DNA of 39,614 nt from an uncultured Ruminococcus sp. (GTDB taxonomy: Bacteria; Bacillota; Clostridia; Oscillospirales; Acutalibacteraceae): NCBI GenBank assembly GCA_944415425.1, contig CALYBP010000014.1:1-39614 (forward strand), written 5' to 3'. A program made the position numbers and the translations under genes. The notes beneath the pieces are model-generated. The model saw only the letters and a list, made by a program, of their open reading frames with translations, was not told the origin of the DNA and did not search any database. The number at the start of each line of letters is the position of its first letter. The stretch's first letter is position 1. Shown here piece after piece: positions 7,413-15,147 of this stretch.

Positions 7413-8309
7413 TTAATCCTTATTTGCATCTTTTGCGATGTTTTTCTTTTTGGATTTTCTAAGCCTTATTATAACAACTGTTGCAACAGATACGACGAAT
7501 AATATGATTATAGCAACTGCCTCAAAATAAGGAATTTTAAAACCTAAAATAAAGACTCCGCCGTCGGAAAAATCCGCCACGGTAGCTCCCGAAGATATGT
7601 ACTCGGAATCATCGTAATCAACCCTCTCGCCTCTTACGAGGAGTCTGTGCGTATTAACACTATACGGAGTGCAGGTAAGCAAAGTTACATAATCTTTTCC
7701 GTTTACTATCCTTAGATAGTCCGTTTCCTCGGGTAGTATCACCTCTATGTTATTAACTCTATACTTTAATACCCTATCCAGAACATGTATATAAAAAATA
7801 TCACCCGATTCCATATCGGTCAAATAATCAAAAAATGTTTTTCCCGGGTATGCGGTATGCGCTGAAATAACGCTGTGCGTGCTTTTTCCTCCTATCGGAA
7901 GCGATGTATTTCGAAGATGACCTGCTCCCTTTGACAATGTTTTGTCCGACGTACCGTGATATATAGGCAAATACACATTTATCTTAGGAATATCCACATA
8001 TCCTATTAAACCGTTCCCGTCGACATTTAATGCGTTTTCATACCCAGCGCCGATTTTTTCATATGCGTTTTCGTCAAACGGGTCAGTGATGACAACATTA
8101 TTTGTAAGACTTTCATTATATTTTTCAGCTATCTGAAGCATATTTAATGTTTCTTCAGACGACATCTGCTTTGTTTTTTGCGAGTAGTCCTGTATGTGAC
8201 TTCTGCTTTCAAGATTGTTAATTACCGAACTTGCAATTGGATAAATCATTATTCCAACTCCCAATGCAAAAAGCAGGGTTATTGCGAAAAACACGAGTTT
8301 TCTCTTCAT
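7413..8309 (-). CDS. Class C sortase (canonical pilus polymerase)
   Basis: A 298-residue pilus-assembly sortase that should join sorting-signal threonines to pilin lysines at the outer membrane face. It has an N-terminal membrane helix (5-27), a class C lid motif DPF (76-78) in ITDPFDENAY, and catalytic H151 (SAHTAYPG), C213 (TLLTCTPYSVNTHRLL) and R222. A C-terminal membrane helix at about 258-282 is followed by a lysine-rich tail. All hallmark features are present, so this is likely the main polymerase. The ATG at 8309 follows GAGGAA, and a strong promoter lies about 65 bases upstream. It is transcribed with the second sortase, whose TTG start lies 25 bases past this stop, and the unit ends at the terminator at 6552-6583. 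The genes encoding its likely substrates are in the next operon. Confidence 0.93.
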   Translation of the reverse strand: MKRKLVFFAITLLFALGVGIMIYPIASSVINNLESRSHIQDYSQKTKQMSSEETLNMLQIAEKYNESLTNNVVITDPFDENAYEKIGAGYENALNVDGNGLIGYVDIPKINVYLPIYHGTSDKTLSKGAGHLRNTSLPIGGKSTHSVISAHTAYPGKTFFDYLTDMESGDIFYIHVLDRVLKYRVNNIEVILPEETDYLRIVNGKDYVTLLTCTPYSVNTHRLLVRGERVDYDDSEYISSGATVADFSDGGVFILGFKIPYFEAVAIIILFVVSVATVVIIRLRKSKKKNIAKDANKD

Positions 8310-8371
8310 TTAAAAATTCCTCATTTTAACTGCATTAATTCTTTTAAAGTTGTAATCGACAGCATATCATT

Positions 8372-8401
8372 AGATTATCACAATTTATTGTATATTGTCA
8401 A
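8372..8401 (-). promoter_or_regulatory. Promoter of the two-sortase operon
   Basis: On the minus strand a perfect TTGACA (8396-8401) is followed after 16 bases by GATAAT (8374-8379) with a TG one base upstream (extended -10). TAATCT with an 18-base gap is the alternative. It is the only convincing promoter between the XRE-gene terminator and the first sortase. Confidence 0.7.
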
Positions 8402-8449
8402 GCACACAAAAATAGATAGACAGGATTGAAACTCCAAAGGGGAACATAA

Positions 8450-8484
8450 TAAAAGTCAAAAGCGACAGTTAGAAAACTGTCGCT
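8450..8484 (-). terminator. Intrinsic terminator of the agrBD-XRE unit
   Basis: A perfect 10-bp stem AGCGACAGTT / AACTGTCGCT (8461-8470 with 8475-8484) has a 4-base loop. On the minus strand it is followed by a T-rich tail, TTTTGACTTTTATT. It lies 35 bases after the stop of the XRE gene and separates it from the sortase promoter. Confidence 0.85.
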
Positions 8485-8518
8485 TCTGAATATGGTGATT
8501 GAATTGTTGTTGTCAATT

Positions 8519-8887
8519 TTACTGATACTTTTTTGAAAGGCTGTCAATCATATTTTGCCAGTCGTCATCGCAGGCATCATAGCGTTTTGCTGTTCTGAGT
8601 AATTCATATATAAGTTGATGACTGTTAACATAATCCGTCAAATCACATGCTATGCACGGAGTATTCTTTGACTTCGCAGCCAAGTCAAACAAAACTTCCT
8701 GCTCAGTCTTTGAAAGCAGAAACGTATTACATATTTTTAATAAAATATCGTATGAGGGCGCCGTACGGGTTCCGTTCTCTATGCTTGAAACATAGACCGG
8801 TGAAATACCTATTTTCTTAGAAAAAGCCCTAAGAGAAATTTGACGTTTTATCCGATTTTCTTTTATAAAAGCCCCAAAACTGTTCAT
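8519..8887 (-). CDS. Small XRE-family HTH transcriptional regulator
   Basis: A 122-residue DNA-binding protein, using the ATG at 8887. An in-frame ATG at 8899 overlaps the GAGGG ribosome site and is less likely. Residues 6-60 form a Cro/C1-type helix-turn-helix (FIKENRIKRQISLRAFSKKI, then PVYVSSIENG). The C-terminal half is helical and carries a CxxC (78-81) plus C106, of unknown role. It lies 30 bases downstream of agrD and shares its terminator, so it is co-transcribed with agrBD. In ordinary agr loci this position holds a kinase and response regulator; here the only regulator is this protein. It may set expression of agrBD or of the adjacent sortase and pilus operons, but its target is unknown. 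Confidence 0.85.
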   Translation of the reverse strand: MNSFGAFIKENRIKRQISLRAFSKKIGISPVYVSSIENGTRTAPSYDILLKICNTFLLSKTEQEVLFDLAAKSKNTPCIACDLTDYVNSHQLIYELLRTAKRYDACDDDWQNMIDSLSKKYQ

Positions 8888-8917
8888 AAGCGCCCTCATC
8901 TGAAAATTTGTTAAGGT

Positions 8918-9061
8918 TTACTTCTTCAACAATTTCTTTAAAGAAGCCGGTTCTTTTGTCTGACAAAAGCTGTGTAAGGAAGCTGTGCCGCAAGCAGCTT
9001 TTGCTGATTTAACTGCCATAGACTTAACAATTTTCTTTGTTATTGTCTTTGCTGATTTCAT
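8918..9061 (-). CDS. agrD: AgrD-like cyclic (thio)lactone autoinducer precursor peptide
   Basis: A 47-residue peptide read on the minus strand in a different frame, its start overlapping the last 38 bases of agrB. The ATG at 9061 has a perfect AGGAGG site 8 bases upstream, inside the agrB coding sequence. The N-terminal half is a basic amphipathic leader (KTITKKIVKSMAVKSAKAA). The C-terminal part, ACGTASLHSFCQTKEPASL, matches the layout of clostridial AgrD peptides, in which a five-residue ring is followed by xQxxEPxSL; compare the Clostridium perfringens form CLWFT-HQPEEPKSL. By that alignment the ring residues would be SLHSF, making a serine lactone instead of a cysteine thiolactone. Cysteines at 24 and 33 flank it, so other ring choices remain open. 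It is likely cut and cyclised by the AgrB encoded just upstream. Confidence 0.85.
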   Translation of the reverse strand: MKSAKTITKKIVKSMAVKSAKAACGTASLHSFCQTKEPASLKKLLKK

Positions 9062-9647
9062 ATTTTGTACCTCCTTTTTTCATAAATATATCAAACAGCA
9101 TTGATACTTCTACTACACATAAAACAGGAAATACAATCAGCGGCTCAACTTTTCCGATTACAGTATTAACCAAAATAGCAAAAGCAGAAAATATCAAAAC
9201 CATTATGATTGAAATTATTTTGAATTTTAGTCTGTCATCAGAATCAACCTTTTTGTTTTCATTTTCCACAGGTGCAAATAAAATCAAGACAATTAAAACA
9301 GATAACAGCATAAAACCGTAAATATAATATTTTGCAAAATTAAAACGATATATTATTAAGTCATTGAGAAAAACAGATACGACAAATGCCGCAATGTAAA
9401 TTATATTGCATTTCAGGTAAGAGCGGGCGTGATATCCGCCGGAAAACGAACGAACGGCTATCAGGGTAACAACATAGACAACTGCTTCAAAAAATCTGCC
9501 GATAATCAAACCTAAACAGAAAATCAAAGCAGTACCTATCAAAGATGAAACAACCAGTTCGATACCGTAAGTATAAACTTCGAGGGGATAATCGCAATCA
9601 TTGTCAAAAAAGTAAGACGCTGTTTTCTCACAAAATTTATGCAACAT
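9024..9647 (-). CDS. agrB: AgrB-family autoinducer-processing membrane endopeptidase
   Basis: A 207-residue integral membrane cysteine protease from the ATG at 9647; a GTG at 9659 is possible but has a poorer ribosome site. AgrB removes the C-terminal tail of AgrD and helps form the ring of the signalling peptide. The catalytic block RSFSGGYHARSYLKC carries H73 and C80, spaced as in the family, and the GGYHA motif is intact. Several membrane segments are visible (about 29-49, 54-66, 80-100, 110-128, 145-165, 170-190). The last 38 bases overlap agrD, suggesting translational coupling of enzyme and substrate. No agrC kinase or agrA regulator is in the window. Upstream lies a direct repeat of 21-base period that may be an operator. 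Confidence 0.93.
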   Translation of the reverse strand: MLHKFCEKTASYFFDNDCDYPLEVYTYGIELVVSSLIGTALIFCLGLIIGRFFEAVVYVVTLIAVRSFSGGYHARSYLKCNIIYIAAFVVSVFLNDLIIYRFNFAKYYIYGFMLLSVLIVLILFAPVENENKKVDSDDRLKFKIISIIMVLIFSAFAILVNTVIGKVEPLIVFPVLCVVEVSMLFDIFMKKGGTKYEISKDNNKENC

Positions 9648-9710
9648 AGTGATGACCACCCATATATCTTTACTTAAAATATATCATCTTTCATCACTTT
9701 TTAAAGCATA

Positions 9711-9739
9711 TGGGAAAATTCGACGATTTTCTGGGAAAA
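9711..9739. repeat. Direct repeat with 21-base period upstream of agrB (candidate operator)
   Basis: TGGGAAAA occurs at 9711-9718 and again at 9732-9739, exactly 21 bases apart (two helical turns). Each copy is followed by a related CGA(C/T)-AT-rich tail. The repeats lie 64-93 bases upstream of the agrB start. A weak -35/-10 pair (TGCTTT at 9703-9708, GATATA at 9680-9685, 17-base gap) begins 2 bases beyond them. The spacing is what activators binding tandem sites, such as LytTR/AgrA proteins, use, but the sequence does not fit the known AgrA half-site. Confidence 0.4.
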
Positions 9740-9809
9740 ACGATATTTTATATATAATTTTATGTTATTTTAGGTATATATTATATATTATTTTGTTTTT
9801 GAATAGAGC

Positions 9810-9849
9810 AAAAAAAGACCTGATTTCGGTAAAAAACAGAAATCAGATC
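9810..9849 (-). terminator. Intrinsic terminator after ftsZ
   Basis: An 11-bp stem with one mismatch (9817-9827 with 9839-9849) is followed on the minus strand by seven T's (9810-9816). It lies about 45 bases past the ftsZ stop and ends the division cluster transcript. Confidence 0.85.
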
Positions 9850-9892
9850 ATAATTTTACTATTGTAAATCAACAAAGTACAATAATTAATTT

Positions 9893-10990
9893 TTATTTAT
9901 TAAATATGGACATAATATCGTAGAAAGTATCATCTTCATCATCGGTCTTATCCTTTGTTGAAGCCGCAGACGAGTCCTCTTTTTTGTCAACAATTACTGA
10001 TTCGCTCTGAAGCTTCTTTTTTGCAATCTGACCGTCAGCGTTGAAACCGGTAGCAATAACAGTAACGCTCATCTCATCCTGCATCTTGTCATCTATAACA
10101 GCACCCCAGATAATGTTTGCATCCTCAGATACCTTATCTTTAATCATTGTTGAAGCAGTATCTATATCATCGAGGCTAACATCAGCTGAAGCTGTAATAT
10201 TGATAATAACACCCTTTGCACCGTCTATGGATGTTTCAAGCAACGGACTTGACACGGCCTTATCGGCTGCAACCGTTGCCTTATCCTTACCGGTAGCGCT
10301 GCCCATACCCATATGAGCATATCCTGCATCCTTCATTACAGCAGTAACATCGGCAAAGTCAAGGTTTACAAGACCGGGAAGTAAAATCAGGTCAGATATA
10401 CTCTGAACACCCTGTCTTAATACATCATCAGCTATTTCAAACGCATTTTGGAGTGTAATGCTTGTATCGGAAACATATTTAAGTCTTTCGTTCGGCACGA
10501 TAATAAGAGAGTCAACACACGCAGAAAGCTCGGCTATTCCCTGCTCGGCCTGTGTCATTCTTCTTTTGCCCTCAAACGCAAACGGCTTTGTAACAACGCC
10601 TACGGTGAGTATGCCCATATCCTTTGCAATTTTAGCCACAACTGGAGCTGCGCCTGTACCGGTTCCGCCGCCCATTCCGGCAGTAACGAAAACCATATCT
10701 GTATCTTTAAGAAGGGATGCAATTTCATCTTTGCTTTCTTCAGCAGCGCTCTGTCCGATTGCCGGCATTGAACCTGCGCCCTTGCCTCTTGTTAATTTTT
10801 CGCCTATCTGAACTTTCTGAGAAGCCTTTGAAAGTCTTAAAACATGCTCATCTGTATTTACGGCAATAAATTCAACATTCTTTACTTCCATTGCCACCAT
10901 TCGGTTAACGGCGTTTCCGCCGCCTCCGCCTACACCTATAACCTTTATTTTAGGCATATACTCATTTTCCAATTCCAGTTCAAAAGCCAT
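9893..10990 (-). CDS. ftsZ: Cell division GTPase FtsZ
   Basis: A 365-residue tubulin homologue that polymerises into the Z-ring. The ATG at 10990 sits 9 bases after AGGAGG; an in-frame extension to 11023 has no such site. Visible landmarks are the nucleotide-binding [11 protein letters not shown] (19-29), the tubulin signature GGGTGTG (107-113) and the T7 synergy loop NLDFADV (209-215). A short acidic, low-complexity linker follows the core. The C-terminal peptide [13 protein letters not shown] keeps a D-I-x-x-I/F pattern but differs from the usual DIPxFLRxR, so partner binding may differ. It is the last gene of the cluster, with no ftsA next to it. A sigma-A-type promoter at 11070-11098 should allow expression independent of the upstream genes, and a terminator follows. 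Confidence 0.98.
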   Translation of the reverse strand: MAFELELENEYMPKIKVIGVGGGGGNAVNRMVAMEVKNVEFIAVNTDEHVLRLSKASQKVQIGEKLTRGKGAGSMPAIGQSAAEESKDEIASLLKDTDMVFVTAGMGGGTGTGAAPVVAKIAKDMGILTVGVVTKPFAFEGKRRMTQAEQGIAELSACVDSLIIVPNERLKYVSDTSITLQNAFEIADDVLRQGVQSISDLILLPGLVNLDFADVTAVMKDAGYAHMGMGSATGKDKATVAADKAVSSPLLETSIDGAKGVIINITASADVSLDDIDTASTMIKDKVSEDANIIWGAVIDDKMQDEMSVTVIATGFNADGQIAKKKLQSESVIVDKKEDSSAASTKDKTDDEDDTFYDIMSIFNK

Positions 10991-11069
10991 TTTACTCGTC
11001 CTCCTTGAATCTATTAAAAACAATTAAGCAATAAAACTCCATAATAGTAGATTGTATAATTTAATTTAT

Positions 11070-11098
11070 ATACTATCATACTTTTTAAAAAATATCAA
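11070..11098 (-). promoter_or_regulatory. Sigma-A-type promoter for ftsZ
   Basis: On the minus strand TTGATA (11093-11098) and TAGTAT (11070-11075) are 17 bases apart. They lie in the 177-base gap between the ftsQ and ftsZ genes, about 80 bases before the ftsZ ATG. A weak 5-bp hairpin (AATGC/GCATT, 11097-11112) overlaps the -35. Confidence 0.6.
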
Positions 11099-11167
11099 TG
11101 CTTTTCTGCATTTTTTATACTTTTTGCGGCAAAAATCATGGCATCTGTGCGATTATAAAATCCAATA

Positions 11168-12574
11168 CTATTCTTCCGCAGGGTATTGTTGCTGATATTC
11201 GTTTTGATATTGGTTTTCATCAGAATATATATCCGTATAGCTGTCAGAATTTTCCGGAATTTCCTGATAATAATTCCCTTCTGTAACGGTTTGAGAGCTC
11301 TCACTCCACACATAACTATCGCTGTAAGCGTCTGTGGCAGATTGATACTCTTCATATGATTGACTTGTTTCTGTCTGTAATCCTGTCTGAGTGCTCGGCT
11401 GTGTACCTGTCTGTTCGGCCGGTACGGTAGTTGTCTGCTCCGTATCGGCAGGCTTAAATCTTGAGATTTTGTTCGTATTGCACGACGAAACATCCAGCAC
11501 TCCTTCAACGGTTCCCGTTTTGTTCGGGTCAAGATTATTTTCTATTATTGTAACGGCAGTTCTTATTTTATAGTCAATATCTTCTGGAAGTCCGAGATTT
11601 ATCGTGATTCTGTCGTCGTATACAAGCATTATATTTGCTGTATCAGTCACATCAAAAGCTGTTATATTTTTAACCTTATTCGCTTGAAGGCTGTCTGACA
11701 CAGTCTTTAAAATTTCCGGTATATTTTCATCACTAAAAGAAACATACTCTCCTATTTTTGTGCTTTTAAGCTTTTCGCATTTTAAAAGAGGAAGCTTGTC
11801 CTTGTTTTCGGTCGTACTGTCAACTATTCGTCCCGATGCGCTTATTATCAAATATTCGCTTCCGTTTTGTATCACATAGGTTGGAACAGCATTTGTAATT
11901 TTTATGATTATAGTATCAGGGACCGAAAACGAAACATCGGCATTTTCAATATACGGAAGATTTTTAACTATGCTTTCACAATCGGCGCTCAGTGCTTCTA
12001 TAAAAATATTTTGCTGATACTGTACGCCGCTGAAAGAGATTATCTGGTCGTCATAATAATATTCGTTTCCCTCAACCTCTATCTTTTCGGTTTTAAACAA
12101 AACCGTTAAACTCAAAATCAGACCCACAACCAACACAACTGCAAAAATCGCGCTGTAAACCGCCGCTCTTCTGAGCCTTATTTGCTTTTTGGTAAGCGGT
12201 TTTTTAGGTCTGTGTATTACCTCGGCTTCCTGGTTGTGAATTTCTTTAGCTCTCCTCTGCTGCCTTTGTCTGGCACCGTACTCATCTATATAATAGCCGT
12301 CGCTGAAATCGTGAGGTCTTAAGTTTCTTATCTTTTCTTCGCTCTCACGCATATACCTTTCTTCACGGCTGATATTCTCATAATTGGTTCGTCTTGAATT
12401 AACAGCCTCTTCTATTTTACTTGAGGACTGCTTTTTTCGCTGTGAAGAGGAGGTTTTTGCCCTTTTTTCCTGCTCTTTATGATACTTTTGAGCTTCTTTC
12501 GCGGCGATTTTTCTCTGCTTTGAAATCTGCTTCTTTTCTTTTTGTGTAAGCTCATTGTTATTATTCACAGGCAA
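11168..12574 (-). CDS. ftsQ: FtsQ/DivIB-type division protein
   Basis: A bitopic divisome protein of 468 residues (family usually about 260-320). The start is uncertain between TTG at 12574 and GTG at 12568, both behind AGGAAGGGGG. A long, very basic and glutamine-rich cytoplasmic region (1-135) includes a likely coiled coil at 10-40. A membrane helix lies at about 137-160. The extracellular POTRA domain starts at 161 (FKTEKIEVEGNEYYYDDQII) and is followed by the FtsQ beta-domain to about 370. The last 95 residues are a disordered Thr/Gln/Ser/Tyr-rich tail, not part of the family core. The protein links early and late division proteins, with FtsL as a partner. It lies 113 bases downstream of murA in the same orientation. 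Identity rests on architecture and gene order. Confidence 0.88.
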   Translation of the reverse strand: MPVNNNNELTQKEKKQISKQRKIAAKEAQKYHKEQEKRAKTSSSQRKKQSSSKIEEAVNSRRTNYENISREERYMRESEEKIRNLRPHDFSDGYYIDEYGARQRQQRRAKEIHNQEAEVIHRPKKPLTKKQIRLRRAAVYSAIFAVVLVVGLILSLTVLFKTEKIEVEGNEYYYDDQIISFSGVQYQQNIFIEALSADCESIVKNLPYIENADVSFSVPDTIIIKITNAVPTYVIQNGSEYLIISASGRIVDSTTENKDKLPLLKCEKLKSTKIGEYVSFSDENIPEILKTVSDSLQANKVKNITAFDVTDTANIMLVYDDRITINLGLPEDIDYKIRTAVTIIENNLDPNKTGTVEGVLDVSSCNTNKISRFKPADTEQTTTVPAEQTGTQPSTQTGLQTETSQSYEEYQSATDAYSDSYVWSESSQTVTEGNYYQEIPENSDSYTDIYSDENQYQNEYQQQYPAEE

Positions 12575-12687
12575 ATATCCCCCTTCCTATATTATTTTCT
12601 TTCATTGCTTTTATATTATTTTAAATATGTAATTTTGCAAGGGTATCCCGCGGCAAATTAAATCGCCGCAGAAACACCGTACGCAAT

Positions 12688-13941
12688 TTATATTTTCTTT
12701 ATATCAGCGCCAAGCTCTGATAAAGTAAGCTCAAAATTTTCATATCCTCTTTCAAGATACTTGACGCCGCCTATTTCCGTCTGACCGTCAGCACACAAAC
12801 CCGCAACGACAAGCGACGCCGCTCCTCTTAAATCCGTAGCTTCAACATAAGTACCGTAAAGTGAGTTTACACCTTCCACAACCGCTACCTTACCGACAGT
12901 TTTTATGTTTGCGCCCATTCTCATCAACTCTCCCGTGTGTCTGTAACGGTTTTCAAAAATGTTTTCAACAAATACCGTTGTGCCGTCTGCAACGCAGGCA
13001 GCAGCAAGCAGAGGAGCCTGTGCGTCTGTGGGAAATCCGGGATACGGCATCGTTCGTATGGTTTTCATTGATTTAAGTTTTTCGGGAGCATTAAACTCAA
13101 GCTTACCGCTCCTGCATTTAATACTGCATCCCGCTTCCTCAAAAACAGGTATAACCGAAGCAAGATTACTGCAAATAACCCCGTCAAGAGTTATACTTGA
13201 CCCCGTAACCGCTGCACACGACATCAATGTTGCAGCAACAATTCTGTCGGGGATAATAGAGTGATGAGACGCATTAAGGGAGGTTACACCCTCTATTACC
13301 ATAACGCCCTCGCCCGCTCCGTAAATTTTCGCTCCGCATTTGTTTAAATACTCCGCAAGGTCGCATATTTCAGGCTCCCTTGCTGCATTTGTAACGGTAG
13401 TAGTTCCCTGAGCAAGACAAGCGGCAATCATTATTTCCTCGGTTGTACCGACACTCGGAAACGACAAGGTTATTTTTGCACCCCTTAACCCGTTCGGTGC
13501 GGCACAGTCAAGGTAACCATGCTTTTCCTTTATGACTGCGCCCATTTGTCTAAGCGCCTTTATGTGCATATCAATAGGTCTGAGTCCGATTTCGCACCCA
13601 CCGGGAAAACTCATTCTTGCCTTTCCCGTGCGTGCGAGCACAGCCCCCAAAAAAACTATCGAGCTCCTTGTTTTTCTCATAAGTTCATCGGGAATATCGC
13701 ATCTGTCAACGGTGTCGGCATCAACGATAACAGCGCCCGAGCTCCTGCTTACCTTGCAGCCCAAATAGCGAAGTATTCTTGCCGAAGCATCTACATCGGA
13801 CAGCACAGGGCAGTTGTAAATAACATTTTCACCTTTTGTAAGTATTGTAGCGGCAAGCACAGGCAGCGCACTGTTTTTTGCTCCTTGAACATATGTTTCT
13901 CCGCTAAGCTTTTTGCGTCCTGTTACGAGCAGTTTTGACAC
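12688..13941 (-). CDS. murA: UDP-N-acetylglucosamine 1-carboxyvinyltransferase MurA
   Basis: The 417-residue cytoplasmic enzyme that transfers enolpyruvate from PEP to UDP-GlcNAc, the first committed step of peptidoglycan synthesis. The substrate-binding GAKNSALP (K22, N23) and the active-site loop PGGCEIGLRPID with catalytic C116 are intact. A cysteine at this site is the fosfomycin-sensitive form. The length is typical. The start is GTG at 13941, 7 bases after GAGGG. In the Bacillus cluster murB occupies the place between murG and divIB; here murA does. A second murA copy elsewhere in the genome is common in Gram-positives and cannot be judged from this window. Confidence 0.97.
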   Translation of the reverse strand: MSKLLVTGRKKLSGETYVQGAKNSALPVLAATILTKGENVIYNCPVLSDVDASARILRYLGCKVSRSSGAVIVDADTVDRCDIPDELMRKTRSSIVFLGAVLARTGKARMSFPGGCEIGLRPIDMHIKALRQMGAVIKEKHGYLDCAAPNGLRGAKITLSFPSVGTTEEIMIAACLAQGTTTVTNAAREPEICDLAEYLNKCGAKIYGAGEGVMVIEGVTSLNASHHSIIPDRIVAATLMSCAAVTGSSITLDGVICSNLASVIPVFEEAGCSIKCRSGKLEFNAPEKLKSMKTIRTMPYPGFPTDAQAPLLAAACVADGTTVFVENIFENRYRHTGELMRMGANIKTVGKVAVVEGVNSLYGTYVEATDLRGAASLVVAGLCADGQTEIGGVKYLERGYENFELTLSELGADIKKI

Positions 13942-14009
13942 AGTAACACCCTCTCAAAAAGAATACCCTTATATTCTATGAGAAAGTGCAGCTGATGTTA
14001 CTTTGTTTA

Positions 14010-15128
14010 TTACAGTGATGCAAGTGTCTTTTTAATTACGGAATATATCCTTTCGTTTGCGTCGGTTATTGCCATTTTTTTTGAATTCTCGCTTATTTTC
14101 TGCATTTTTTCGGGTGACGACAGCATTTTATCAACGGTTTCAATAAGCGTTGTTCCGTCAAGCTGCGACTCCTCGATTATTTCTGCAGCACCTGCGTTAA
14201 CAAGCGCCATGGCATTATGATACTGATGATTTTCCGCAACGTTCGGAGAAGGTATCAAAATGGCCGGCTTACCCATCGCCTGAATTTCGCTTAAAGTAAT
14301 CGCTCCCGCACGGCATATTACCAAGTCGGCAGCTGCCATACATACGGGCATATTGTCAATATAAGCTCTTATATCGAGATTACTGCATTTTGATATATCT
14401 GTTCCCTTCTCCTTCACCAAATCGGGGAACCAATCTCCGTATTTTCCGTATGCGTGGATATGCTGATACTTTCCGTCTTTTCCGCTGCGTGCAACAAGCT
14501 CTGCAACAGCCTCGTTTATTTTTCTTGCTCCGAGACTGCCTCCGAACGATAAAACAAGCGGGCGTTCGTCAATATTAAGCTCTTTTCTTGATTGGGCTTT
14601 GTCGGCGGTTAATATATCGCCCCTTACAGGATTTCCGGTAACTACAAAATCGCATTTTTCAAAATATTTTTTTGCCTGCGGCACGGCGAGCATTACTTTT
14701 TTTGCACTCTTTGCAAGCATCTTATTTGTAATGCCGGGATACGCATTCTGTTCGTGAATAAGGCAGGGCACTCCCATCTTTGCCGCGGTCCTTACGACAG
14801 GACCCGAAACATATCCGCCTGTACCTATGCATATATCGGGCTTAAACTCAGAGATTATCTTTTTCGCCTCATGCGAAGATGTAAAAGTTCTTGCAACGGT
14901 TTTAGCGTTCTCTATCATACTTTTGGGAGAAAAACTTCTTTTAAAACCGCTTATCGTAATAAATTTTATATCAAACCCCGCCTGTGTAACAAGTCGCTGT
15001 TCCATTCCTCCGCGGTTGCCCACAAAAAGGATTTGTGCGTCAGGCCTTTTTTCCTTTACATATCCGGCGATTGCAAGTGCGGGATTGATATGCCCCGCAG
15101 TACCTCCGCCCGCAAGTAAAATTTTCAT
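14010..15128 (-). CDS. murG: MurG, lipid II-forming N-acetylglucosaminyltransferase
   Basis: A 372-residue GT-B glycosyltransferase acting on the cytoplasmic membrane face. It adds GlcNAc from UDP-GlcNAc to lipid I to make lipid II. The N-terminal glycine loop LLAGGGTAGHINPALAIAGY (3-22), the second glycine loop SFGGSLGARKINEAV (about 190-205), the donor-site segment CRAGAITLSE and PNVAENHQYHNA are all visible. Length is normal for the family. The ATG at 15128 follows a GGAGG site. It sits 19 bases after the ftsW/spoVE gene, so lipid II synthesis and its SEDS polymerase are co-expressed. Confidence 0.98.
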   Translation of the reverse strand: MKILLAGGGTAGHINPALAIAGYVKEKRPDAQILFVGNRGGMEQRLVTQAGFDIKFITISGFKRSFSPKSMIENAKTVARTFTSSHEAKKIISEFKPDICIGTGGYVSGPVVRTAAKMGVPCLIHEQNAYPGITNKMLAKSAKKVMLAVPQAKKYFEKCDFVVTGNPVRGDILTADKAQSRKELNIDERPLVLSFGGSLGARKINEAVAELVARSGKDGKYQHIHAYGKYGDWFPDLVKEKGTDISKCSNLDIRAYIDNMPVCMAAADLVICRAGAITLSEIQAMGKPAILIPSPNVAENHQYHNAMALVNAGAAEIIEESQLDGTTLIETVDKMLSSPEKMQKISENSKKMAITDANERIYSVIKKTLASL

Positions 15129-15147
15129 ATATTTACCTCCGAATAAG

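Noticed and set aside
8888..8899. Start of the XRE regulator at the ATG at 8899
   Set aside because: That ATG forms part of the GAGGG ribosome site region for the ATG at 8887, which has proper spacing.
9711..9739. Canonical AgrA binding site upstream of agrB
   Set aside because: The spacing fits but the sequence does not match the known AgrA half-site, so only a generic direct repeat is claimed.
11095..11532. 145-codon minus-strand frame overlapping ftsQ
   Set aside because: It is a shifted frame through the low-complexity tail of ftsQ, basic and without a ribosome site.
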